Shown here piece after piece: positions 7,941 to 16,306 of a stretch of DNA of 19,367 nucleotides. The position numbers were made by a program, and so were the translations under genes. This DNA comes from SMXL01 sp036985715 (GTDB taxonomy: Bacteria > Bacteroidota > Rhodothermia > Rhodothermales > UBA10348), in contig BTQE01000058.1 of NCBI GenBank assembly GCA_036985715.1, positions 1 through 19,367 of the forward strand, read 5' to 3'. Each line of letters starts with the position of its first letter. Position 1 is the stretch's first letter. Under the pieces are notes generated by a model. That model was not told the DNA's origin, did not search any database, and saw only the letters and a program-made list of their open reading frames with translations.

Positions 7941-9941
7941 ATGAAAGATATGGGACATCCCTCATCATGTTTCCCTTCTTCAGTTTTCGATCATTGGCAG
8001 TTGAATACGTTCTCGCCCGCGCAGGAAGCAGGTGACGACGGTCGTCGGTACGCCCATTCAATTGTCGATCAATTTGAAGAGCAGGTTCGACGGTACCCTA
8101 GGCGAGTTGCTATCGAATCAGATAACGACATCGTCACGTATAACGATCTCAACGGGATGGCCAATCGGATCGCCCATGAGATAATGGAAATCTCCTCTCC
8201 GAGCGATCAAGTCGTCGCGCTTCTCTTCAATCCGGGAGCATGGTCGGTGGCTGCACTGCTTGGCGTGTCGAAGGCAGGGAAAACATGGGTGGCCATGAAT
8301 CGGTCTGATCCGAAATCTCGCCTGACTTCCGTTCTAACCGATTCCACCACAACGCTGCTGCTTACAGATTCGATTTCAGCCCCCAAAGCAAGATCTATCG
8401 CCCATCCGGGCATTTCGGTCTCGATCGTCGACGAACCGAACGCTGTGCAGTCAACCGAAAACCCGGAAATCTCCTTTCCATCCGATCAACCCGCTTGTCT
8501 GATCTATACTTCTGGAACAACCGGCGTTCCAAAGGGCGTCGTGCACGATCACGAAAGCCTGTTACGTACGACCGCCCACTGGTACAACGTCATGCAGATC
8601 TCGTCACACGACCGGTTCGGCATGATAGCGTCGTACAGCCATATAGCTGGACTTAATATCGTATTGCGTGCGCTGCTTAACGGAGCCAGTCTTTCAGTTT
8701 ACCACCTGACACAAAAGGGCACCCAGAATCTGACCGCCTGGGTCCGGAAAAATGAAATTACCGTACTGTCTCTGGTTCCGGCTCTTTATCGGGTACTGAT
8801 TCAGGGCATCCAGGATGGGTTTGAGCTACCGAATGTCAGGATTATAGGGTTAGCCTCAGACACCGTGTATCCTACCGATATTGTTCAGTTCAAGCGCTAT
8901 TTCTCGGATGAATGCCGCCTCCTGCACAACCTTGGTTGTACGGAAGTATCCGGCTATCGCTTATTTGTATTCGACAAGGAAACGACATTCGATGGCCCGT
9001 GCGTACCTGTCGGATTCGCCGTCGAAAACAAAGAAGTCCGGCTGCTCAATGAACAAGGTGAAGAAGTGGAACCAGGTGAAGTTGGTGAGATTGTCGTACG
9101 CAGCCAATATTGCTCACTCGGTTACTGGAACCGGCCAGACCTCACTAATTCCGCTTTTGAACTGCACGAAGACGGCTCGCGCACATATCGAACAGGTGAC
9201 CTCGGGAAGATGCTACCCGACGACTGCCTTATTCATATGGGACGAAAGGATAGGCAGGTGCAGATCAGAGGAAATCGCGTCGAACTCAAAGAAATCGAAA
9301 CGGCGCTTCAGACTCACCCGGGGATCTCCATCGCTGCTATCCACCCCCAGATTAGCAGGAAAAATGAAGTATTCCTGACTGCCTACGTCCAAGCAGCCCC
9401 GACTTCCCGTACCGAGGAAAAAACAGTACCTCGATTGACAACCGACGGGCTTCGCATCTTTTTGACTGATACGCTCCCAGCGTATATGATCCCGTCCGTT
9501 TTCAAGGTGATTGATAGCGTGCCCCTTACAGCGAACGGAAAAGTCGATTTCAGAGCTCTGTCGTCCGTCGAAGCCAGGGATCTAAAAAAGGACACACCGC
9601 ATGCAGCTCCAACTACGCAGATGGAAAATATCTTTGTTTCTATATACCGTGAAGTTCTTCAGGTCGATCAAATCGGAATCAACGACGACGTTTTCGACAT
9701 GGGCGTCACTTCGCTTTCACTCATGCGAATTGCCAGCCGCATCCGCGACATCTTTGACGAAGAACTGCCTTTCTCTCTACTATATGAAAATCCGACCATC
9801 GCCGAAGCTGCAAAAGTATTTCTGTCTCGAAGTCCGCATTTGCCCACCGGACGCGAACTCTTTTCTGAACAAATCAGTCCGTCAACGGCACTGTCTGCAA
9901 ACGATATCCGATTGAAGAATAGATCAAAGTACGTCGTATAG
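7941..9941 (+). CDS. Stand-alone adenylation-peptidyl carrier (A-PCP) NRPS-like protein
   Basis: 666 residues from ATG 7941; the frame is open from 7830, and TTG 7881 would add 20 residues, but neither start has a well-spaced ribosome-binding site. Adenylation core motifs are in order: A3 YTSGTTGVPKG (about residue 189), A5 NLGCTEVSGY, A7 YRTGDLG, A8 GRKDRQVQIRGNRVEL, and A10 NGKVD with the catalytic Lys. A carrier domain follows with DDVFDMGVTSLSL; its Ser (about 591, codon 9711) is the phosphopantetheine site. The protein should activate an acid as its adenylate and load it onto its own carrier. At A4 the sequence is SYSHIAGLN rather than the usual FDxS, so the Asp that holds an alpha-amino group appears absent. 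An aryl, hydroxy or other non-amino acid is therefore more likely. About 40 residues without a recognisable domain follow the carrier; there is no condensation, reductase or thioesterase domain. Confidence 0.88.
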   Translation: MKDMGHPSSCFPSSVFDHWQLNTFSPAQEAGDDGRRYAHSIVDQFEEQVRRYPRRVAIESDNDIVTYNDLNGMANRIAHEIMEISSPSDQVVALLFNPGAWSVAALLGVSKAGKTWVAMNRSDPKSRLTSVLTDSTTTLLLTDSISAPKARSIAHPGISVSIVDEPNAVQSTENPEISFPSDQPACLIYTSGTTGVPKGVVHDHESLLRTTAHWYNVMQISSHDRFGMIASYSHIAGLNIVLRALLNGASLSVYHLTQKGTQNLTAWVRKNEITVLSLVPALYRVLIQGIQDGFELPNVRIIGLASDTVYPTDIVQFKRYFSDECRLLHNLGCTEVSGYRLFVFDKETTFDGPCVPVGFAVENKEVRLLNEQGEEVEPGEVGEIVVRSQYCSLGYWNRPDLTNSAFELHEDGSRTYRTGDLGKMLPDDCLIHMGRKDRQVQIRGNRVELKEIETALQTHPGISIAAIHPQISRKNEVFLTAYVQAAPTSRTEEKTVPRLTTDGLRIFLTDTLPAYMIPSVFKVIDSVPLTANGKVDFRALSSVEARDLKKDTPHAAPTTQMENIFVSIYREVLQVDQIGINDDVFDMGVTSLSLMRIASRIRDIFDEELPFSLLYENPTIAEAAKVFLSRSPHLPTGRELFSEQISPSTALSANDIRLKNRSKYVV

Positions 9942-9991
9942 GATACGGTCCGATCATATCGCTTCCGGCCCGACTGCTGAACCGACACAGT

Positions 9992-10732
9992 ATGCACATT
10001 CCAGACGCCATCGGCGATGTTCCTTACCTGACCACCGAGCAAATGATTGAAGTGGACCGGTCAATGAGAGAGGACTATAAGATCGACCTGCTTCAGATGA
10101 TGGAGAACGCCGGGCGTAGTCTGGCTCACCTGGCGCGAGCACGATTCTTGGACGGCAGTGCCAGCGGCAAAAGGGTAACTGTTCTAGCAGGAACGGGTGG
10201 AAACGGTGGCGGAACGATGGTCTGTGCGCGACACTTGTTTACCTACGGGGCGACGGTGACTGTCTGCCTTTCCAGAGCGAAAGATAGTTTCGCCGTCGTA
10301 CCGGCTCAGCAACTGGATACCCTTCACCGCATGAGTGTCGACGTGACTACATTCGACGAAATCGCTGACCTGCCAGGTTCCGATCTGATCGTAGACGGCA
10401 TTATTGGGTACAATCTTCGCGGTGCTCCGCGTGGAATCGCCGGTGCTTTGATCCGCTGGGCCAATCGACAAGACGCTCCCGTCCTTGCCTTGGATATTCC
10501 GTCCGGAGTTGATGCTACGTCCGGAGTCGTATATGATCCAGCCATCAAGGCCAATGCAACGATGACGCTCGCTTTGCCAAAAGTGGGCTTGCGATCCGAA
10601 GGTGCCGCAGACAATGTGGGCGAGCTTTATCTGGCCGACCTAAGTGTTCCGTCAGCTCTTTATGCTGGACCGCGCCTCGGCCTAAACGTGGGCAACATTT
10701 TTGCCGAAAGCGACATAGTTCGGCTAAAGTAA
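9992..10732 (+). CDS. YjeF_N-domain protein, NAD(P)H-hydrate epimerase-like
   Basis: 246 residues comprising only a YjeF N-terminal domain; the ADP-dependent dehydratase domain seen in bifunctional Nnr is absent. Visible features are an N-terminal TTEQMIEVDR helix, MMENAGRSLA (36-45), the glycine loop GTGGNGGG (67-74), VDGIIG with Asp135 in the catalytic-Asp position, and LDIPSGVDATSG. Family members epimerise damaged NAD(P)HX so that the dehydratase can repair it. In the usual NNGGDG loop an Asp follows the glycines; here it is Gly74, so cation binding may differ. A role in repair or a specialised role beside the A-PCP gene are both possible. It starts 50 bases after the A-PCP stop without a clear ribosome-binding site and is the last gene of the plus-strand run. 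Confidence 0.85.
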   Translation: MHIPDAIGDVPYLTTEQMIEVDRSMREDYKIDLLQMMENAGRSLAHLARARFLDGSASGKRVTVLAGTGGNGGGTMVCARHLFTYGATVTVCLSRAKDSFAVVPAQQLDTLHRMSVDVTTFDEIADLPGSDLIVDGIIGYNLRGAPRGIAGALIRWANRQDAPVLALDIPSGVDATSGVVYDPAIKANATMTLALPKVGLRSEGAADNVGELYLADLSVPSALYAGPRLGLNVGNIFAESDIVRLK

Positions 10733-10747
10733 GCCCGATATCCGGGC
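10733..10747. terminator. Hairpin filling the gap between two convergent stop codons
   Basis: GCCCG-ATATC-CGGGC forms a perfect 5-bp stem with a 5-base loop. It occupies exactly the 15 bases between the YjeF_N stop (TAA, 10730-10732) and the stop of the minus-strand gene (TAG, 10748-10750). It is symmetric and so could act for both strands. No T-run follows on either side, so the terminator call is tentative. Confidence 0.45.
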
Positions 10748-11128
10748 CTACCCTTCTTCCTTCTTGTTCATGATGAACGTACCCGTCTGTTCACCGAATT
10801 CATACGCACCAATGAATTTGCCCGCGTCGTTCAGTTTACCGGTGAGCATTAGTGTTCCATTTTCTGGCATTTCGAAGGAAAGCTGAACCTCATGATCACC
10901 GCCAAAGCTTGTCCATTCGGACTCAAGCTTGCTTAGTCCCTGTTCCGGGGCATTTATCACGGCAATGAGATCGGTGCCATCGAGCGATATATCGAGCGTG
11001 AACACAACCTGTTCGTCTGCCAGGCCGTCCCAGTGGCCGACGAATTCACCAGGCCCGGCGACACGCAGGCTCGTGAAATTCAGTGAGAAAAGGGCAAACA
11101 GCAGGAGATACGAAAGACGATTTTTCAC
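10748..11128 (-). CDS. Small secreted beta-rich protein of unknown function
   Basis: 126 residues starting at GTG 11128 (reads KNRLSYLLLFALF). The N-terminal hydrophobic stretch (about 5-17) looks like a signal peptide. The mature part (FVGHWDGL, FTLDISLDGTDLIAVI, SFEMPENGTLMLTGKL, IGAYEFGEQTGTF) alternates short beta-strands and turns. It resembles the small GxWxG sandwich domains found alone or fused ahead of alpha/beta hydrolases in Bacteroidota, so it is probably a periplasmic or secreted accessory domain. No catalytic residues are evident. The 254 bases between its start and the end of the helicase gene hold no other gene I can support and probably carry its promoter. Confidence 0.7.
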   Translation of the reverse strand: MKNRLSYLLLFALFSLNFTSLRVAGPGEFVGHWDGLADEQVVFTLDISLDGTDLIAVINAPEQGLSKLESEWTSFGGDHEVQLSFEMPENGTLMLTGKLNDAGKFIGAYEFGEQTGTFIMNKKEEG

Positions 11129-11382
11129 AGCAGGCTCAATGATGATGATTTCAATAGGGTTTGGTGCAGACCATTCAGCGCACGATTGGCGGCCCGAATA
11201 TCGAGAGTATAAACGGAAGAGTGGGCACGAAAGTTACGTGGCCCGTTCTTGTGAGCTGTTTCGGCCTCGTAAGTCGATCTTGATCCTGGTGGAAGTGAGT
11301 ACGGTGAAGTGCCTCCGGAATCTGCACGGTCAGTAAAAACCTATCCCACTACATAATCCTCGAGGAATTCGGCCACCCGATG

Positions 11383-12702
11383 CTACCGTCGCCTTCTTCG
11401 TCGTCCACCACCAGCATTTCCGCCGGATCTCCCGCTCCCTTGACCAGCAGAACGACCGGCAAAACGACTGTCCGCTCGATCGCTATTTCGACCCCGGCTC
11501 TGGCCTCGTGACGCTGCTCTTGAACGTCCACTCCTGACTGGCTCAGCGTGCTGGCGGGCAATGCGGTCATCGTGGAACGTATGCTCTTCGTGGACCTCTA
11601 CACTCTGGCGAATAATACGCTCGATGGCGTGTAGGTGAGCGACCTCTTCGGCAGAACAGAAGGAGAGCGCAACTCCGTCGGCGCCTGCTCTGGCGGTCCG
11701 CCCAATCCGGTGTACGTAGCTTTCTGGCTCGTTAGGCAGGTCGAAATTGATAACGTGGGATACGTCGTCGATATCGATTCCTCGCGAGGCGATGTCGGTC
11801 GCAATCAATGCTCGAAGATTACCCGCTTTAAACGCGGACAACGCTTTCTGTCTCGCCGTTTGCGACTTGTCTCCGTGGATCGCGTTGCACCTTATGCCTC
11901 GCTGTTCAAGAAATTTAGCCACGCGGTTCGCACCGTGTTTAGTCCGAGTGAAGACGATTGCCCGATCGATTTCGGGATCATCGAACAGTTCGCACAAAAG
12001 CTTCCGCTTCTTGCTTTTCTCGACGAATAGAACCCGTTGTTCTACTCGGTCCACTGTTTTTTCAGCGGGTTTGATATCGATTCGCTCGTAGTTATACAGT
12101 ATCTGCTCGGCGAGGCTAGTAATGGCCGATGGCATGGTCGCCGAAAAGAACAGAGTCTGACGTTCTCTCGGTAACTCCGCAACGATCTTTCGAACATCGT
12201 GAATGAAGCCCATGTCCAACATTCGATCGGCCTCGTCCAGGACGAATGTTTCCACGTGGTCGAGGTAAATATGTCCCTGGTTCATGAGGTCGAGAAGCCT
12301 GCCGGGTGTGGCGATCAAGATGTCGACACCGCGGCGCATATGCGACACCTGGGGTCGCTGGTTGACGCCGCCGTAGACAACCGTGTGGTGCTGTCCGAGA
12401 TGGCGGCCGTATGTGCGAATGCTCTCTCCGATCTGAATGGCCAACTCGCGGGTAGGTGTGAGGATGAGCGCCCGAGCACCGTTGCGATCAGGGCGGAGGT
12501 TCGTTTCGTTAAGACGCTGGAGAATGGGAAGCGTAAAGGCGGCCGTCTTACCGGTACCAGTTTGGGCCACACCCAGAATATCGCGTCCACGGAGGGCGTG
12601 CGGGATGGCCTGGGCCTGTACCGGCGTCGGCGTCGTGTAGCCTTCGGCTGCAACAGCACGACGAAGGGGCTCGATGAGCCCCAAATCATTAAATGAATTC
12701 AA
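11383..12702 (-). CDS. DEAD-box ATP-dependent RNA helicase, RhlE type
   Basis: 439 residues from TTG 12702, chosen because RhlE-type proteins begin close to the SFNDLGL Q-motif region. The frame runs on to GTG 12759, which has an AAGG 10 bases upstream and would add 19 residues. All helicase motifs are present: Q motif PTPVQ, motif I AQTGTGKT (Lys52), Ia PTRELA, II DEAD (156-159), III SAT, V ATDIASRGIDID and VI HRIGRTARAG. These couple ATP hydrolysis to unwinding of short RNA duplexes in cold growth, ribosome assembly and mRNA decay. The C-terminal about 50 residues are an Arg/Gly/Ser-rich disordered tail ending in six Arg, expected to bind RNA. It appears monocistronic. The 243 bases upstream to the ChaN stop hold no gene; a TGGTC/GACCA hairpin lies at 12866-12880. 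Confidence 0.95.
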   Translation of the reverse strand: MNSFNDLGLIEPLRRAVAAEGYTTPTPVQAQAIPHALRGRDILGVAQTGTGKTAAFTLPILQRLNETNLRPDRNGARALILTPTRELAIQIGESIRTYGRHLGQHHTVVYGGVNQRPQVSHMRRGVDILIATPGRLLDLMNQGHIYLDHVETFVLDEADRMLDMGFIHDVRKIVAELPRERQTLFFSATMPSAITSLAEQILYNYERIDIKPAEKTVDRVEQRVLFVEKSKKRKLLCELFDDPEIDRAIVFTRTKHGANRVAKFLEQRGIRCNAIHGDKSQTARQKALSAFKAGNLRALIATDIASRGIDIDDVSHVINFDLPNEPESYVHRIGRTARAGADGVALSFCSAEEVAHLHAIERIIRQSVEVHEEHTFHDDRIARQHAEPVRSGRSRAASRGQSRGRNSDRADSRFAGRSAGQGSGRSGGNAGGGRRRRRR

Positions 12703-13002
12703 TGTATAAAGGAATAGAGTGCGTGAGCCTTGATAGGGCACAGTTAGCCCGGGCGACACTTGGTTTGGACCTTCGGGACGCGCAACCGACGGGTAAGAAA
12801 ATTCGAGTACTCGGGGATTAGACGATCAGATATGCTAGCGCCTACGCACGATCGCCGAGTGAGATTGGTCTTTTCGACCAGCGTCCTCCAATGCACTGCA
12901 CTGAAAGGGGTTCCCGCGTCATTCGGTTATGTTTGCAGATCAAAAACTGAGACAGGCTACTTCAGGTCCTTATAGACGCTCTGCTCAAATAGAAGCCAAC
13001 TG

Positions 13003-14076
13003 CTACGTACTTGCGCACTCGATCGCTTCGAGCGTATGTGACTCGTCCGTCTGGATCACGAAATCGCCCCAGGTTCCGGAGGGGGCCTGCTCGAAAGCCT
13101 CGACGTCTTCCACTGGCCGTATCACAACGGTCATGCTTGAGGTGCCCGGGCGGTAGGCCTCCAGGTGTTCCGGCGCACCGGTACCTCGAGCGACATGAAA
13201 CGAGCCAACCATGTGAAGGACAAGCGCATCGGGGTTGGCCGCCAGGTATTCGCTCACCCGATAGGCCATGGACGCATCCCATAAGACCTGGCTGTGAAGC
13301 TGGTTACCCAGGTTGCTATGTGCTCCGGCAGGAGGTGCTTGATCGGCTTCGCCTTTTTCTGCGCCCTCTTCGGCCGGCTCGGCCACGATCGGTTTCCCGC
13401 ATTTCATTTTCTCCTCCTCCATCACTTCCATAATAGCCTGAATCCACTGATCACGATATGCTTTCGACGGTTCTCCGTAGGGCAGCGGCGGAAGAAACCT
13501 CCGGGCCTCTTCGTCCAATTCGCCGAGAGACTCTCGTCCCAGCCGGGTGGCCCGATTGGCGTAGCGCCTGGGTGCATTGGCGGCTATCACGGCGAGGCCG
13601 TTCTCTTTGGAGAACTCTACGAGCGGTCGGTAGTCGGTCTTGTAGCGGGGCCATGGGCGGCTGTCGGCAAGAAATGCTTTCTCAGTAATCAGATCGGCCA
13701 GATATTCATCTACGATCCGCTGAACGTCGTTCTGGAAAAACTCAAGAGATAGCGCAACGGTTCGCCCCTGGCCCTCGCCATCGCCCGCGTCCAATGATAT
13801 CTCATACGCCTTTTTAAGCAATTCGAATTCTATCATATGACCTGTCGGATCGTCGTGCGTCTCGCCGATAAATACGACCTGGCTCTGGCTCATAGCGGCG
13901 GCGATGTCTTCCATGGTCGCAGGCGAGCCGTCTCCTGTGAAAATCCGGTACTCGCCGGGGACGTACAGGGAGTCGCCCACGCCGGGAGAAGAGTCCTGCG
14001 CTGCGGCCGGACTTGTGGTGGCGTTGAAGGAAAACACAATGGCCAGAACGGCGGCCAGTGACTGCGGGAGTTTCAT
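13003..14076 (-). CDS. ChaN-like haem/iron-regulated exported protein
   Basis: 357 residues from ATG 14076, which gives a signal peptide (MKLPQSLAAVLAIVFSF, cleavage after AAA near residue 26); an upstream in-frame start at 14145 would put 23 residues before it. The protein matches the ChaN/haem-binding uptake family (PF04187): VVFIGETHDDPTGH near the start with His74, LEFFQ in the middle, and MVGSFHVARGTGAPEHL near the end with His294. In ChaN such His residues bind haem at a dimer interface. The signal peptide has no lipobox Cys, so it is probably soluble in the periplasm rather than a lipoprotein. An Ala/Glu/Pro-rich insert of about 30 residues (after MKCGKPIVAEPAEEGAE) separates the halves and looks disordered. 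A role in iron or haem handling is inferred from the family. Confidence 0.88.
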   Translation of the reverse strand: MKLPQSLAAVLAIVFSFNATTSPAAAQDSSPGVGDSLYVPGEYRIFTGDGSPATMEDIAAAMSQSQVVFIGETHDDPTGHMIEFELLKKAYEISLDAGDGEGQGRTVALSLEFFQNDVQRIVDEYLADLITEKAFLADSRPWPRYKTDYRPLVEFSKENGLAVIAANAPRRYANRATRLGRESLGELDEEARRFLPPLPYGEPSKAYRDQWIQAIMEVMEEEKMKCGKPIVAEPAEEGAEKGEADQAPPAGAHSNLGNQLHSQVLWDASMAYRVSEYLAANPDALVLHMVGSFHVARGTGAPEHLEAYRPGTSSMTVVIRPVEDVEAFEQAPSGTWGDFVIQTDESHTLEAIECAST

Positions 14077-14084
14077 GTTGTTTT

Positions 14085-14098
14085 CGATTCCAGAATCG
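14085..14098. promoter_or_regulatory. Dyad just upstream of the ChaN-like start
   Basis: CGATTC-CA-GAATCG is a perfect 6-bp inverted repeat beginning 9 bases before the ChaN-like ATG. The two-base spacer is too short for an RNA hairpin, so a protein-binding operator is the more likely reading, perhaps iron- or haem-responsive given the gene. It does not match a Fur box. The remaining 256 bases up to the malQ stop hold no gene I can support. Confidence 0.3.
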
Positions 14099-14354
14099 TG
14101 CTGGGTGCTACTTATTTTCGAATCTAAATATAAGGAAAGGGGCATTGGGTCGACTCACATGGTATACACAGCGGCTTGAGCGGCGCTGGTTCACATGGCG
14201 CAATTATTTAATTCGGACAAATAAAAGCATTGTTTGCTCTGGTAACATTTTCGGCGAGGTAATGCGTACAAGTCACGCAAACAGAAGCGGGGAGAGGAGG
14301 TTGACCAGAGAATGGACGTGTGGTCTATCGGTATGTCATCTTTCGATGCCGGGG

Positions 14355-15899
14355 TCACGGGGTCACATTTCTGCCATACGTACTCGTGAGTTCCCTGAGG
14401 CGGTGAATCTGTTCACTCTGAATCTGTCCCCTTTTCAATCGCCACTCCCAGTTTCCCTCCGACGTCCCAGGCGTATTCATACGCGCATGAGTCGGCAATC
14501 CCAGTACATCCTGGATGGGTACAATGACAGTTCGAGCGTCTGACGCCATTAAGGCTTCGATGCCCTTCCACGGAATTTCTGATTCCGGCTGACCTTCCAG
14601 CTTCAGATGCATGCTTGCAAACGCTCGAATTTGATTCATTTCGAGGAGATCCCGCTCTTCGTCACGATTCTGCCACCATCCCAAAAACGTGTCGTTGTCA
14701 TGGGTACCCGTATACGCGACCAGGTCCTCCTTCAGGTTGCGAGGCAGATATTCTCTTCCCATCTCACCGTCCAGGGCAAACTGGAGAATGGCCATACCCG
14801 GAAAATCAAATTCTGTCATTAGAGCTGCTACTTCTTCGGTCATGACCCCGAGGTTTTCGGCGATGATTGGAATCGTTCCGAAATGGGTTTTTAATGCCCG
14901 AAACAGATCGGAGCCGGGACCCTTTACCCAGCGGCCGTTGATGGCAGTATCTTCGCTCGCCGGCACTTCCCAGTAAGCTTCAAATCCCCTGAAGTGATCC
15001 AATCGGACCAGATCCACCAGATTCAGAACGCATCCGAGTCGTCGTATCCACCAATCATACCCGGTCTGCTTAACCGCTTCCCAGTCGTAGATGGGATTCC
15101 CCCAATATTGTCCTGTCTCGCTGAAATAATCAGGAGGTACACCGGCCACGACAACGGGCTGGCCCAAATGGCCGAGCTGAAATAGCTCTCTGTTGGACCA
15201 GACGTCTGCTGATTCTTGAGCGACGTAAATAGGAAGGTCACCTACGAGAGAAATCCCGTTGCTGTTTGCGTATGATCGAAGAGCTTCCCACTGCTGGGCG
15301 AATAGAAATTGCTCGAAACGAATCCGATTGTATTCCAAAGCATGCTCGTCTCGAGTTCTTTCCAGTGCATCTTTATCACGTTTGACCAGGTCCATAGACC
15401 AGCTTGTCCAGGACCGGCCTGGAAATACACTTTTTAGCGTTTCGAACAGGGCGTAGTCATCAAGCCACGTATTTTCCTTAACGCACCACGCCTCGAAACG
15501 CGAACGGTCCTCCCCGCCTGCGTCCCTTTCAAACGTCGAGAATGCCTTCTGAAGAAGGTTCTTCTTAAACGTCGCAACCCGCCTGTAATCAACACGGTCG
15601 TTTTCGAATGGCTGCTCGTTTCCGGAATGATCGCCAAGATCCTCGGATCTGATCAGATCCATATCAAGCACTTTTTCCGGACAGATCAGAAGCGGATTCC
15701 CGGCGAAGGTCGAAGGGCTCATATAAGGAGAAAATCCAGACCCGATCGGCACCGTCGGAAGAATCTGCCAGAGAGACTGACCCGATTCAGAAAGAAAATC
15801 GACGAACTCAAACGCATTCTTACCTAAATCACCTATGCCGAAATCGGACGGCAGGGACGTGATGTGCAGCAATATCCCACTGGTTTTTGCCTTTCTCAT
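14355..15899 (-). CDS. malQ: 4-alpha-glucanotransferase (amylomaltase, GH77)
   Basis: 514 residues, full length for single-domain bacterial amylomaltase. It transfers alpha-1,4-glucan segments between maltooligosaccharides, in cytoplasmic glycogen/maltodextrin metabolism. GH77 signatures are intact: RKAKTSGILLHITSLPS at the start, LWQILPTVPIG (44-54), VRLDHFRG with nucleophile Asp301, AENLG with acid/base Glu348, and GTHDND with Asp401 as transition-state stabiliser. RLKRGQI near the end is also typical. ATG 15899 is the family start; the ribosome-binding site is weak. The nearest genes show no glycogen or maltose operon, so it is probably transcribed alone. The end of the gene contains an adjacent GGGGTCAC direct repeat, which I take as chance. 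Confidence 0.96.
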   Translation of the reverse strand: MRKAKTSGILLHITSLPSDFGIGDLGKNAFEFVDFLSESGQSLWQILPTVPIGSGFSPYMSPSTFAGNPLLICPEKVLDMDLIRSEDLGDHSGNEQPFENDRVDYRRVATFKKNLLQKAFSTFERDAGGEDRSRFEAWCVKENTWLDDYALFETLKSVFPGRSWTSWSMDLVKRDKDALERTRDEHALEYNRIRFEQFLFAQQWEALRSYANSNGISLVGDLPIYVAQESADVWSNRELFQLGHLGQPVVVAGVPPDYFSETGQYWGNPIYDWEAVKQTGYDWWIRRLGCVLNLVDLVRLDHFRGFEAYWEVPASEDTAINGRWVKGPGSDLFRALKTHFGTIPIIAENLGVMTEEVAALMTEFDFPGMAILQFALDGEMGREYLPRNLKEDLVAYTGTHDNDTFLGWWQNRDEERDLLEMNQIRAFASMHLKLEGQPESEIPWKGIEALMASDARTVIVPIQDVLGLPTHARMNTPGTSEGNWEWRLKRGQIQSEQIHRLRELTSTYGRNVTP

Positions 15900-15956
15900 A
15901 GGATTGTCTCGTGGGCCATGCAGAGGACCATAGCTGACCGGAAGTATCGTACCAGT

Positions 15957-16247
15957 TCATGCAAGCTTGGCGCTCGACAAGCTCAAGCTGACCGAGATAG
16001 TCGCCTGACAAGTCGTTTCAGTTATATCAGAAATGACCGGAGCGCGGGCTTCCTGATTCTGTTTGGCTGCCTCCTCGCTCATGCCGGAAAATTGAAAGGC
16101 AAGTCGTCTCCCATTGTAATATTCTCGAAGAACCGGGGCGTTTCGGAATACATTGGGAAAAGGAGCAAGATCTAAAGTGCCCATCCAAGGCCCCCGATAA
16201 TTGAGCGCCCTACTCGGCATTTCAAATGCAATATCAGTTGTTCCCAA
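15957..16247 (-). CDS. Unrecognised ORF, possible gene fragment
   Basis: 96 residues from TTG 16247, though the frame is open back to a stop at 16326-16328, just inside the end of the SnoaL-like gene. The reading (GPWMGTLDLAPFPNVFRN, LREYYNGRRLAFQFSGM) has protein-like composition up to about ISDIT and then becomes a low-complexity Ser/Leu tail. I do not recognise a family. There is no ATG or GTG start and no clear ribosome-binding site, so it may be a short real gene, a remnant whose start is lost, or a chance ORF. It fills most of the 407 bases between malQ and the SnoaL-like gene. I see no better-supported feature on either strand there. Confidence 0.3.
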   Translation of the reverse strand: MGTTDIAFEMPSRALNYRGPWMGTLDLAPFPNVFRNAPVLREYYNGRRLAFQFSGMSEEAAKQNQEARAPVISDITETTCQATISVSLSLSSAKLA

Positions 16248-16306
16248 GTGCAGCTCGGCTGCCGGCCAAACCTGTCTCGGGTACGTAATTCCCCGGCTCA
16301 GGATCG

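Noticed and set aside
12199..12696. 165-codon plus-strand ORF antisense to the helicase gene
   Set aside because: It is a shadow of the helicase reading frame, with no family resemblance.
12866..12880. TGGTC/GACCA hairpin upstream of the helicase gene
   Set aside because: The stem is only 5 bp with no T-run and lies far from both gene ends, so it is too weak to call as a terminator.
13294..13752. 152-codon plus-strand ORF antisense to the ChaN-like gene
   Set aside because: It is a shadow of the ChaN-like frame, which carries the family motifs.
14350..14366. Adjacent GGGGTCAC direct repeat at the end of malQ
   Set aside because: Two copies inside and around one gene end, with no flanking structure, are expected by chance.
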